Below are positions 33,319 through 40,622 of a DNA stretch of 64,000 bases, piece after piece. The notes under the pieces were generated by a model, which was given only the letters and a program-made list of their open reading frames with translations, did no database searches and was not told the origin of the DNA. Each line of letters starts with the position of its first letter. The first letter of the stretch is position 1. Source of the DNA: Actinospineispora eucalypti (GTDB lineage: Bacteria > Actinomycetota > Actinomycetes > Mycobacteriales > Pseudonocardiaceae). Both the position numbers and the translations under genes were made by a program. The stretch is from assembly GCA_014208095.1 (NCBI GenBank), contig JACHMT010000004.1, forward strand, positions 744,001-808,000, read 5' to 3'.

Positions 33319-33588
33319 TTTTCCGTTATCGGGTATTGCGCAAAGGATACTCTCAGTTGTGTCGTCCGTTCGGGCGTACTTGGTTTCACTCGTTTGTACG
33401 GATGACGTGGATCTTAATAGCGACAACCATACCCGATGTTATGGATGATGCTGGAGTGACCGGGTGACGGTGGCCGTAGGCCGCTTGGCCAGCGAGTTCG
33501 TCCTCGAACATGGACAATGCTGTTCGATCGGATATCGAGCGAATGCGTTCTTGGCCGAGAAATGGACATCTCGCGAGGAGAGCTGTAG
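33319..33588. promoter_or_regulatory. AT-richer promoter region before polyprenyl synthase
   Basis: No gene seen. The 9-nt sequence ATCGGGTAT (33328-33336) recurs inverted as ATACCCGAT (33429-33437) and may be paired regulator half-sites or a distant dyad. The region is clearly less GC-rich than its neighbours. Confidence 0.3.
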
Positions 33589-34683
33589 ATGGTGCCGATG
33601 AATGGTGCGGAAAATGCGCTGGCCGAAGCGGTAGTCCCGACACCCCGTGCCGTACCCGGGGCCGGGGTGCCGGCGGAGCGCATCCTCGCCGAGACGCGGG
33701 AGCTGACCAGGCCGGCGTTGCGCCAGGCGGTGGCGGACTGCCCGGAGAGCTGCGCGCGGCCGGTCGGCCTGGCGGTGGGCCTGCTGGACGGCGACGGCAA
33801 CCCGGTGGACGGCGGCGGCAAGATGTTCCGCGCCGCGCTGGCCCTGGCCGCCGCGCTGGGTTATCGCGACGACCCCCGGCCGGGGGTGGCCGGCGCGGTC
33901 GCGGTGGAGCTGCTGCACGCGTACACGCTGACCCACGACGACGTGATGGACGGCGACCGGTGGCGCCGGGGGCAGCCGTCGGTCTGGGCGGCGCACGGGC
34001 TCAACGTGGCGATCCTGACCGGTGATGTCCTCTACGCCCTGGCCCAGCACACCCTGGCCCAGCACACCCTGGCCCGGCGCGACGCGGCCGGCGGCGCGGC
34101 GGCGGCCCGCTACCTGAGCCGGGCGGCGGTGGACGTGACCTACGGCCAGGCCCAGGACCTGGCCATGGAGCCCCGCCCGTTCCTCGGCCCGGAGGCCGTC
34201 TCGGTGGATGAGTACCGGGAGATGACCGCGAACAAGACCGGCTCGGTGATCGGGGCGGCGCTGGCCATCGGCGGTGCGCTCGGCGGTGCGGGCGCCGAGC
34301 AGACCGACGCGCTGTGGCAGGCCGGGCGGCACCTGGGCGTCGCGTTCCAGGCGGTGGACGACCAGTTGGGCATCTGGGGCGAGCCGTCGGTGACCGGCAA
34401 GCCGGTGGACTCCGACCTGGCCCGGCGGAAGAAGACCATTCCGGTGCTGGCCGCCGTGGGGAGCCGGCCCGAGCTGGCCGAGGCCATCGAGCGGTTCCAG
34501 CCGGCCGGCCTGCCCGAGCTGGCCCGCGCCCTGGCCGACGCCGGCGGCCACGCGGCGGCCCGCGATGAGGCGGCCGCGCAGCTGGACCAGGCCCGCCGGA
34601 TGCTGGACCGGGCCGCCCCGCGGCCGGCCGCGCGGGCCCGGCTGGACGCGCTGATCGACTTCACCGCCGCCCGCACCGCCTGA
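33589..34683 (+). CDS. polyprenyl diphosphate synthase family protein
   Basis: 364 residues, ATG 33589 after GAGGAG. Trans-prenyltransferase fold with the first aspartate motif in LTHDDVMDGDRWRRG and KMFRAALALAAAL earlier. The second region reads FQAVDDQLGIWGE, so the third aspartate of the usual DDxxD is Gly; this DDxLG form is seen in part of the family. Substrate and chain length unknown. An exact 15-bp tandem duplication (34039-34068) gives LAQHTLAQHTLA, an in-frame insertion in a helix. It is followed 25 nt later by an AraC gene. Confidence 0.85.
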   Translation: MVPMNGAENALAEAVVPTPRAVPGAGVPAERILAETRELTRPALRQAVADCPESCARPVGLAVGLLDGDGNPVDGGGKMFRAALALAAALGYRDDPRPGVAGAVAVELLHAYTLTHDDVMDGDRWRRGQPSVWAAHGLNVAILTGDVLYALAQHTLAQHTLARRDAAGGAAAARYLSRAAVDVTYGQAQDLAMEPRPFLGPEAVSVDEYREMTANKTGSVIGAALAIGGALGGAGAEQTDALWQAGRHLGVAFQAVDDQLGIWGEPSVTGKPVDSDLARRKKTIPVLAAVGSRPELAEAIERFQPAGLPELARALADAGGHAAARDEAAAQLDQARRMLDRAAPRPAARARLDALIDFTAARTA

Positions 34684-34708
34684 ACGCGTCCGCGCATACC
34701 CTGGCGGC

Positions 34709-35647
34709 ATGAGGCGTGGGGGCGGCTGGGACGGCCCGCCGGTGCGCTCGGCCATGGACTGGCCGGAGATGCGCACCCGGTACGCCTGGCTGCCCCCGCA
34801 CCGGGGCACCACGGCGACCGGCGCGCACCAGATCGGGGTGTCCTTCTCCGCGCACGGGTCGGTGGTCCGGCAGGTCGGCCGCCGGACCACCCGAGGGGCC
34901 ATCCGCGCCGGCACCACCTTCGTCACCGGGCCGGAGCCGATCTACTGGACGGACGTGGCCGAACCGACCGAGGCGCTGGAGATCTACCCCGGCCCGTCGT
35001 TGCTGGCCGGCCTGGCGGACCGCGAGCCCAGGGTGGACCCGGCCGCCGGCGGCCGGGACTGGGTGACCTTCGGCCTGGCCTCGATCATCAAGCGGGTGCA
35101 CGTCGCGGACCGCCCGCTGACCGATATCGAGGCCAGCACGCTGGTCCACCGGCTGGTCGAGCACCTCGGTGACCGGTACTACGGGACCACCGAACCGGAG
35201 CGGGCCGGCCGGCTCGCGCCCCGGGCGGTCGACCGGGTCGGGCGGTACGTGGACGCGCACCTGGCCGGGCCGATCACCCTGTCCGGGCTGGCCGCGCAGG
35301 CCTCTCTGAGCCCGTACCACTTCGCCCGGGCGTTCAAGGCCACCACCGGCCTGCCGCCGCACCGGTTCGTCAACACCTGCCGGCTGGAGCGGGCCAAGAA
35401 CGCGCTGCTGCACTCGCCGGCGACCGTGGCCGAGGTGGCCTACGCGGTCGGGTTCATCAACGTCAGCCACTTCCGCCGGCTGTTCCGCCGCGAGCTGGGC
35501 GTGCTGCCCGGGCAGCTGCGGCGGGACCGCAACAACGGACCCTCCCCGGGCCGCCCCGGGCTGTCAGGATCGCCGCATGACGCCGCGCCCGTTCCAGTTC
35601 TTCAGCGGGGACACCCCGCTGGCCGTCACCGTCCACCGGGCGGCTGA
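34709..35647 (+). CDS. AraC-family transcriptional regulator
   Basis: 312 residues. A divergent N-terminal sensor region (about 1-160) and a C-terminal AraC double HTH (about 170-272: ITLSGLAAQASLSPYHFARAF, then VAEVAYAVGFINVSHFRRLF). The conserved domain ends near GVLPGQLRRD; the last 35 or so residues run out of frame over the start of the next gene (71-nt overlap) and look non-conserved, so a short 3' extension by loss of an earlier stop is possible. Confidence 0.85.
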   Translation: MRRGGGWDGPPVRSAMDWPEMRTRYAWLPPHRGTTATGAHQIGVSFSAHGSVVRQVGRRTTRGAIRAGTTFVTGPEPIYWTDVAEPTEALEIYPGPSLLAGLADREPRVDPAAGGRDWVTFGLASIIKRVHVADRPLTDIEASTLVHRLVEHLGDRYYGTTEPERAGRLAPRAVDRVGRYVDAHLAGPITLSGLAAQASLSPYHFARAFKATTGLPPHRFVNTCRLERAKNALLHSPATVAEVAYAVGFINVSHFRRLFRRELGVLPGQLRRDRNNGPSPGRPGLSGSPHDAAPVPVLQRGHPAGRHRPPGG

Positions 35648-36470
35648 GCAACTGATGGAGCCGGGACCCACCGTGCTCGTCACCGGGTCCTGGCTGACGG
35701 TCAGGGAGCAGATGCCGGACCGGTACGCCGCCGCGCTGGCCGAGCGCGGGTACACCGCGATCACCTTCGACTTCGCCGGGTTCGGCGGCTCCGGCGGCTC
35801 GCCGCGCCAGGCGGAGGTGTGCGCGCGCAAGGTGGCGGACATCGCGGCGGCGGCCCGCGCGGTGCGCGGCCTCTCGTTCGTGCGGCCGGGGGCGGTCGGT
35901 CACCTGGCGGTCTGTGCCAGCGCCCAGTACGCCCTGCGCGCCATCGCCGAGGGCGCGCCGATCGACTCGTTCGCCGCCGTGGCCGGCTGGTTCCACGATG
36001 CGGCCACCGTCGCTCCGTTCTACGGCGGCGGGGCCGGGGTGGGGGAGCGGTTGCGGCGGGCCGGGGAGGCGCTCGAGACCTACCAGCGCACCGGCGAGGT
36101 GGTCACCGTGCCGGCGTACCAGGCCGGCAACGACCGGGCCGGGATGTTCCTCGAGATGGACTACTACGCCAACCCGTCCCGGGGCGCGGTTGCGACCTGG
36201 ACCAACCAGATGGCCGAACTAAGCTGGCTGCACTGGTTGACCTTCGACGGGCTGACCCCGGCGGCCGGGGTCTCCGTGCCGACGCTGCTGGTGCACGCCG
36301 ACGACTGCGTGCTGCCGGACAACGCGCGCGAGGTGGCCCGGCGGATGGGCGGGCAGTGCGAGCTGGTGTGGGCGGAAGGCGGCCAGACCGACTTCTACGA
36401 CCAGGAGAAACAGGTGACCATGGCAATTGATGCGGTGGACCGGCACTTTCGCGCCACCCTGGCCCGATGA
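35577..36470 (+). CDS. alpha/beta hydrolase
   Basis: 297 residues, start overlapping the AraC end. VLVTGSWLTVREQMPDRYA (strand and oxyanion region), FDFAGFGGSGGSPRQAE, nucleophile elbow LAVCASAQYALRA (Ser in CASA), LLVHADDCVLPDNA with the late acid, and EKQVTMAIDAVDRHF. Similar in layout to YcjY/DltE-like dienelactone-hydrolase-family proteins. The expected late histidine is not evident (region reads EGGQTDFYDQ), so activity is uncertain. Overlaps the next gene by 4 nt. Confidence 0.8.
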   Translation: MTPRPFQFFSGDTPLAVTVHRAAEQLMEPGPTVLVTGSWLTVREQMPDRYAAALAERGYTAITFDFAGFGGSGGSPRQAEVCARKVADIAAAARAVRGLSFVRPGAVGHLAVCASAQYALRAIAEGAPIDSFAAVAGWFHDAATVAPFYGGGAGVGERLRRAGEALETYQRTGEVVTVPAYQAGNDRAGMFLEMDYYANPSRGAVATWTNQMAELSWLHWLTFDGLTPAAGVSVPTLLVHADDCVLPDNAREVARRMGGQCELVWAEGGQTDFYDQEKQVTMAIDAVDRHFRATLAR

Positions 36471-36919
36471 GCGGCGGCGAAGTCCTCACCCGGCTGCTGC
36501 ACGCGATCGACGTGCTCGACTGGCCGGTGGTGCGCGACTGCCTGGCCGACCGGCTGCGGGTGGACTACACCGAACTGTTCGGCGGCGAGGCCGAGGAGCT
36601 CAGCGGTGACCAGCTGGTCACCAACTGGCGGGGGCTGCTGCCCGGGTTCGACGCCACCCAGCACGTGACCGGGCCGGTGCTGGTCACCGGGGACGGCGCG
36701 GGCCCCTGGCTGGACACGCACGTGCGCGGCTACCACCGGATCGCCGACGCCCCGGACGGACCGATCTGGGCGGTACACGGCCACTACCGGGCCCGGCTGG
36801 ACGGCGCCGGGCGCATCGCCGACCTGACCCTGCAGGTGTTCTACCAGGAGGGCAACGCCGGGCTGGTCGAGCTGGCCGGCCGGCGCGCCACCGAGTCTCC
36901 CCGGGCCGCCCGCACCTAA
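36467..36919 (+). CDS. SnoaL-like (NTF2-fold) protein
   Basis: 150 residues starting with ATGA coupling to the hydrolase. SnoaL_4-type alpha+beta barrel pattern: LLHAIDVLDWPVVRDCLADR, VDYTELFGG, QHVTGPVLVTGDGAG, VRGYHRIADAPDGPIWAVHG, YRARLDGAGRIADLTLQVFY. Such proteins are often isomerases, cyclases or dehydratases for polyketide-like substrates, or ligand binders. Probably works with the co-translated hydrolase. Confidence 0.8.
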   Translation: MSGGEVLTRLLHAIDVLDWPVVRDCLADRLRVDYTELFGGEAEELSGDQLVTNWRGLLPGFDATQHVTGPVLVTGDGAGPWLDTHVRGYHRIADAPDGPIWAVHGHYRARLDGAGRIADLTLQVFYQEGNAGLVELAGRRATESPRAART

Positions 36920-36928
36920 CTCGGTAGT

Positions 36929-36944
36929 CAATCGCATGCGATTG
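36929..36944. promoter_or_regulatory. perfect 16-bp palindrome before thioesterase gene
   Basis: CAATCGCATGCGATTG reads the same on both strands and ends 15 nt before the thioesterase start. TetR-family regulators bind such sites, but none is adjacent. Confidence 0.5.
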
Positions 36945-36959
36945 CGTTACGATTTCGGC

Positions 36960-37382
36960 ATGGCAGAAGAGTTCACCGTTCGGATCGCCGCACGGGACTA
37001 CGAGGTGGACACGAACGGACACGTGTCGTCGGCCGTGCTGCTGCGGTACGGGCACCACGCGCGCTGGTCCTGCCTGCGCGCCGCCGGGTTCGACCACGTC
37101 GCGCTGGCCGGACGCGGCCTCGGGCCGGTCAGCCTGGAGGAGCGCATCCGCTTCCACCGGGAGGTCTTCGCGGGCGACGAATTGGACGTGACCTGCGAGT
37201 TCCACTGGGGCGAAGGCAAGACGTTCACCGTGGAGCAGCGATTGTGCCGCGACGACGGCACGCTGCTCGCGGAGATCACCAACGTGGGAGGGCTGCTCGA
37301 CCTCTCGCGGCGCCGGCTGGTCGAGCGACCCGGCGAGCACTGGCGGGAGCTGGCCGCCACGCCCGAGCTGCTGGGCCTGTAG
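36960..37382 (+). CDS. hot-dog fold acyl-CoA thioesterase
   Basis: 140 residues from ATG 36960. FTVRIAARDYEVDTNGHVSSAVLLRYGHHARW matches the 4-hydroxybenzoyl-CoA/YbgC thioesterase motif, with the catalytic aspartate position (VDTNGHV) and the long central helix. Then VSLEERIRFHREVFAGDELDV and TVEQRLCRDDGTLLAEI. Substrate not predictable. Possibly controlled through the palindrome just upstream. Confidence 0.85.
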   Translation: MAEEFTVRIAARDYEVDTNGHVSSAVLLRYGHHARWSCLRAAGFDHVALAGRGLGPVSLEERIRFHREVFAGDELDVTCEFHWGEGKTFTVEQRLCRDDGTLLAEITNVGGLLDLSRRRLVERPGEHWRELAATPELLGL

Positions 37383-37419
37383 AGCCGGTAAACGGTAGCG
37401 TTTGCAGTACGTTTCGACC

Positions 37420-37725
37420 GTGGAGAACCGGACCGAGGTGGCCGCCGCGCTGCGCCAGATCGCTCGCGGCTTCGAAGCGTTGGCCGACGCGGTCGCCGGC
37501 GAGACGCCGCCGGAGGGCGAGCGGGAGTACGCGGTGCTGCGCGAGTGGTCCGGCCGGGGGCTCACCCGCGCCGAGGCCAGCGCGCTGTTCCGCAAGCACG
37601 GCCTCGCGCCGCAGGCGGCCGGCGGCTGGGTGCGCGCCGACTGGATCGAGGTGCGCCCGGACGGGCTGCGCTACGTCACCGAGGAGTCCCGCCGGTGGAT
37701 GGCCGAGCGCGCCGCCCCGGGATGA
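37420..37725 (+). CDS. small hypothetical protein
   Basis: 101 residues from GTG 37420 (a TTG at 37402 would extend it). N-terminal helix (VAAALRQIARGFEALADAVAG), then GLTRAEASALFRKHGLAPQA and GWVRADWIEVRPDGLRYVTE, which read like a small winged-helix or replication-associated fold. Good codon bias. No family recognised. A short inverted repeat AAACG/CGTTT lies just upstream. Confidence 0.6.
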   Translation: MENRTEVAAALRQIARGFEALADAVAGETPPEGEREYAVLREWSGRGLTRAEASALFRKHGLAPQAAGGWVRADWIEVRPDGLRYVTEESRRWMAERAAPG

Positions 37726-37837
37726 CACCGAGGCAACTTAAGCAGCTCGCCGGGTCGTCCCGGTGCGACCAAAGCCGCGCACACGCCAACCCCGCGAAGG
37801 ACGCGCCGGCCGCCGCCCGGCGGCGACGATCTTCCGC

Positions 37838-38248
37838 ATGAGCGATCACAACCAGCCCACCGCGGCGGGCAAGTACATCGGCGCGACCACCCGGGAACTG
37901 GCCGGCAAGACCGGTGCCGACAAGGCGGCCGCCGGCGTGAGCCAGAAGGTGCTGTTCCAGCGGCGCGGCGAGGTGCTGCTGTTCCCGGATCGGTTGGTGC
38001 TCGGCGGCTGGGGCGAATCGGGCGACCTGGTGTTGCGCCGGGAGGACATCAGGTCGGTCGAGGCCCGGTTCACCGAGCTGTACGGCCGGTTCATCGGCGG
38101 GCTGCTCAATGCGGGCAAGCCGCTGGTCGTCGACACCGTGCCGGCGGGTGAGTTCTACCTGCTGGTCAACCGCAAGGAGGTCATGGAGACCACCGACGAC
38201 CTGAAGTGGGAGAAGCTGCTCCGCGCCTGGCTGGCCGAGGACGACTGA
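37838..38248 (+). CDS. hypothetical protein, possibly PH-like
   Basis: 136 residues from ATG 37838. Strand-rich middle (VLFQRRGEVLLFPDRLVLGGWGE, LVLRREDIRSVEARFTELYG) and PAGEFYLLVNRKEVMETTDD followed by a C-terminal helix ending WLAEDD. The pattern of a beta-sandwich plus C-terminal helix recalls PH-like domains, but this is only a guess. Good codon bias; convergent with the GNAT gene. Confidence 0.65.
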   Translation: MSDHNQPTAAGKYIGATTRELAGKTGADKAAAGVSQKVLFQRRGEVLLFPDRLVLGGWGESGDLVLRREDIRSVEARFTELYGRFIGGLLNAGKPLVVDTVPAGEFYLLVNRKEVMETTDDLKWEKLLRAWLAEDD

Positions 38249-38252
38249 AAGA

Positions 38253-38744
38253 TCATGCCAGTTCCTTGCCGTACCAGGCCTCCGCGTACGGCCCGCCGCT
38301 GAACGCCGGAATCTCCCGGTACCCGTGTCGGGCGTACAGGGCGCGCGCCTCGACCAGGTCGAGGCGGGTGTCCAGCACGATCCGCCGGACGCCGAGCGAG
38401 CGCGCCTCGGACTCGGCCTCGGCCAGCAGCCGCGCGCCGCCGCCCGTGCCACGCCGGCCGGGCCACACGTACACCCGGGTGAGCTCCAGGGTCTCGGCGT
38501 CCCGTACCCGCAGACCGGCGCAGGACCGCGGCTCGCCGAGGTAGTGGCCGACCAGGAACAGGCCGTTGGGTTCGGCGAGGTCGTCGCTCGGCCACTCGGC
38601 CAGGATGGTTTCGACCTCCTCGCGGGTGACGTCCCGCTGGTGGTGGAGCCGGCAGTAACGGTTCGCCACCTCGGTGAAGTACTCGCGCAGCAGCGCCTTC
38701 GCTTCCTCACAGCGCACGTCCCCCCGCGCGACGGCCCAGGTCAT
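38253..38744 (-). CDS. GNAT-family N-acetyltransferase
   Basis: 163 residues from ATG 38744. Acetyl-CoA site motif in RVYVWPGRRGTGGGARLLAEAESEA (R/QxxGxG/A form), preceded by AGLRVRDAETLELT and followed by IVLDTRLDLVEARALYARHGYRE, the usual final GNAT strand and helix. Substrate unknown. Convergent with the preceding gene (4 nt between stops). Confidence 0.9.
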   Translation of the reverse strand: MTWAVARGDVRCEEAKALLREYFTEVANRYCRLHHQRDVTREEVETILAEWPSDDLAEPNGLFLVGHYLGEPRSCAGLRVRDAETLELTRVYVWPGRRGTGGGARLLAEAESEARSLGVRRIVLDTRLDLVEARALYARHGYREIPAFSGGPYAEAWYGKELA

Positions 38745-38821
38745 GCGGGAATTCTCGGCCCCCGACGGCCGCACGGGCGAACGGGTTTTCCCGGGTGTAG
38801 GCCCGTGCTAGGTTCCCGACC

Positions 38822-39202
38822 GTGCCGAGCCGGCCCGAGGAGCTGCATCCCGCGCTCGCCGCCGCGTACAACGCCGGCGACCTCGACGGCATGCTGGCGC
38901 TCTACGACCCCAGGGCCGCCTTCGTGGTCAAACCGGGCCACGTCACCGACGGCCCCTCGGAACTGCGTGAGGCGTTGCGGCGCCTGGTCGGGATCCGCGG
39001 CCACCTTGCGGTGCACCCGGACTCGTTCGTCCGCTCGGACGACGTCATCCTCGCGCTCGGCGGCTACACGCTCTCCGGCCGCCGCCGCGACGGCACCCCG
39101 TTCGAGGTCGGGTCACGTTTCGCCGACATCCTGCGGCGGCAGCCCGACGGGCGATGGCTCCTCGCCGTCGACAACGGCTTCAACTCGCCCTGGCCGGCTT
39201 GA
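38822..39202 (+). CDS. SnoaL/DUF4440-like NTF2-fold protein
   Basis: 126 residues from GTG 38822. N-terminal helix LHPALAAAYNAGDLDGMLALYDPRAAFVVKPG and the strands ILALGGYTLSGRRRDGTP, GSRFADILRRQPDGRWLLAVDNGF. This is a typical ketosteroid-isomerase-like small protein; function unknown. Divergent from the GNAT gene across about 77 bp. Confidence 0.85.
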   Translation: MPSRPEELHPALAAAYNAGDLDGMLALYDPRAAFVVKPGHVTDGPSELREALRRLVGIRGHLAVHPDSFVRSDDVILALGGYTLSGRRRDGTPFEVGSRFADILRRQPDGRWLLAVDNGFNSPWPA

Positions 39203-39228
39203 GACGCGTGCCGGCAGAGGAGGCCCCC

Positions 39229-39501
39229 GTGCGACGGCACATCGTCCTCGCGGTGAGTCTCCTCGCCGTTCTCACCGGCTGCGACAGCTCGATCACCGGG
39301 CACCCCGGGAGCACACCAAGGGGAACCTACGTGGCGCCGCCCGCGAGCGACATCCCGATCCCGCTGGACACCGGCTGCTACCGGGACACGGTCCCGGATC
39401 CCCGGCTCACCCCTCGCCAGGGTCCCCCGCGCGAGACCGTAGCCGCGAGACCGTCCCCCTGCGCAACGCCGCAACCCACACTCCCCGAAAACAACGGCTG
39501 A
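39229..39501 (+). CDS. small lipoprotein
   Basis: 90 residues from GTG 39229, 5 nt after a GAGGAGG site. Type II signal peptide: VRRHIVLAVSLLAVLTGC with the lipobox LTGC (Cys18), then a proline-rich, probably disordered mature part (GSTPRGTYVAPPASDIPIPL) with two further cysteines. Anchored to the outer face of the membrane. No recognised domain. It is the last gene before the apparent mobile element. Confidence 0.75.
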   Translation: MRRHIVLAVSLLAVLTGCDSSITGHPGSTPRGTYVAPPASDIPIPLDTGCYRDTVPDPRLTPRQGPPRETVAARPSPCATPQPTLPENNG

Positions 39502-39667
39502 GGCGACGTTATTCGTCGGAGTTCAACGGCCGATTCGACGAGTAAGGATTTTGTGCCCCCGGGGCGATTCGTACAGCATCCACACAGTGTCACCAGCGTC
39601 CTGAGCTGCGGGTTTCCGCAACGCTGACGATCGAGCGGCGCCGCCGGCCGGACGCTGGCGGTGCACG
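39502..39667. other. probable left border region of the integrative element
   Basis: Gene-free. TCGTCG and CGACGA arms (about 39513-39538) can form a weak hairpin after the lipoprotein gene. Gene content changes here from housekeeping metabolism to mobile-element and defence genes, so an attachment site of the serine recombinase may lie in or near this gap. No repeat of it can be checked because the right end is outside the window. Confidence 0.3.
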
Positions 39668-40456
39668 ATGAGCGCCAACGCCGGCCGGGCAAGCCGCGGC
39701 TGCGGATTGTGGGTGCAGTGTGCGTGCACCCTGCTCGTCGCGGCCGGGGCCGCGTACGCGTCCTATCGGCATGGCCAGGCGTTCGCGCTGCGGTTCGGCG
39801 CGGATGCGACGACGGCCGCCATCTGGCCACTGATCGTGGACGGTTTGCTGACGACGGCGACTGTTGAACTGTGGAAGCCGGGCCGGGCCGGGAAGTGGCG
39901 GGCGTGGCTGGCCTTCTTGTTCGGGGTGGCGCTGTCGATGTGCGCGAACATCGCCTCAGCGCCCGAGCTGAGCGCGTTCGCCATCGCGGTAGCGGCTTGT
40001 CCACCGCTGGCGCTGCTGCTTGCTGTCGAGTTGCTGAACCGCGCACTCAAGCGCCACGGCGCCGAGACCATCGCCACCGAGACCAAGACTGACCGGCACG
40101 AGACGGCCGAACCGGAGGCCAAGACCGAACCCGAGGCTGCCGGGACCGGAAACGAGACGGGACGAGTGGTGCCTCTCGTGGCTCTCTCGGCTGGTCTCGG
40201 CCGGCGGGCAATGACCGCCGAGCGGCGGATGTGGGACTACTACCAGGCTCAACTCGCTCAGGGCCGAACCCCGACCGGCGCTGAACTCGATCGGATGGCC
40301 AAGACCAATAACTACGGCCGCCGAGTCCTTCGGCGCTGGCGTACCGAAGGGCGCCTGCACAATGACCAACGCAGTCCACCTCGAGTTACGCACTTAGGAA
40401 GAGGCGCTCGGCCAGCCTGTGCGGACGATCATGGTGGTCCGGCCGCAGGTAGCTGA
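39668..40456 (+). CDS. DUF2637 membrane protein (SpdB-like)
   Basis: 262 residues. Four hydrophobic segments in the first 125 residues (VQCACTLLVAAGAAYASYRH, ATTAAIWPLIVDGLLTTATVE, AWLAFLFGVALSMCANIASA, AFAIAVAACPPLALLLAVEL) match DUF2637, a family found on Streptomyces-type plasmids and integrative elements and related to SpdB spread proteins. A Glu/Thr-rich linker (about 135-170) leads to a helical, HTH-like tail (GRTPTGAELDRMAKTNNYGR). Likely role in intramycelial spread or maintenance of the element. Confidence 0.8.
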   Translation: MSANAGRASRGCGLWVQCACTLLVAAGAAYASYRHGQAFALRFGADATTAAIWPLIVDGLLTTATVELWKPGRAGKWRAWLAFLFGVALSMCANIASAPELSAFAIAVAACPPLALLLAVELLNRALKRHGAETIATETKTDRHETAEPEAKTEPEAAGTGNETGRVVPLVALSAGLGRRAMTAERRMWDYYQAQLAQGRTPTGAELDRMAKTNNYGRRVLRRWRTEGRLHNDQRSPPRVTHLGRGARPACADDHGGPAAGS

Positions 40457-40622
40457 ACGTAGCTGAAGCGCGGACAACCTCACGCACACGGCCGATGGGC
40501 TGTTCGGCCGCACACAACAGTCCGGCGCCAGCCTTGGCGAGCAGGCAGCGCCGGCCAGTTCCGGTTCCGACTCGGCGCCGTCCGCTTCTGGGCTCGGCCA
40601 TCGTATCCATCGGCGTTGACGA

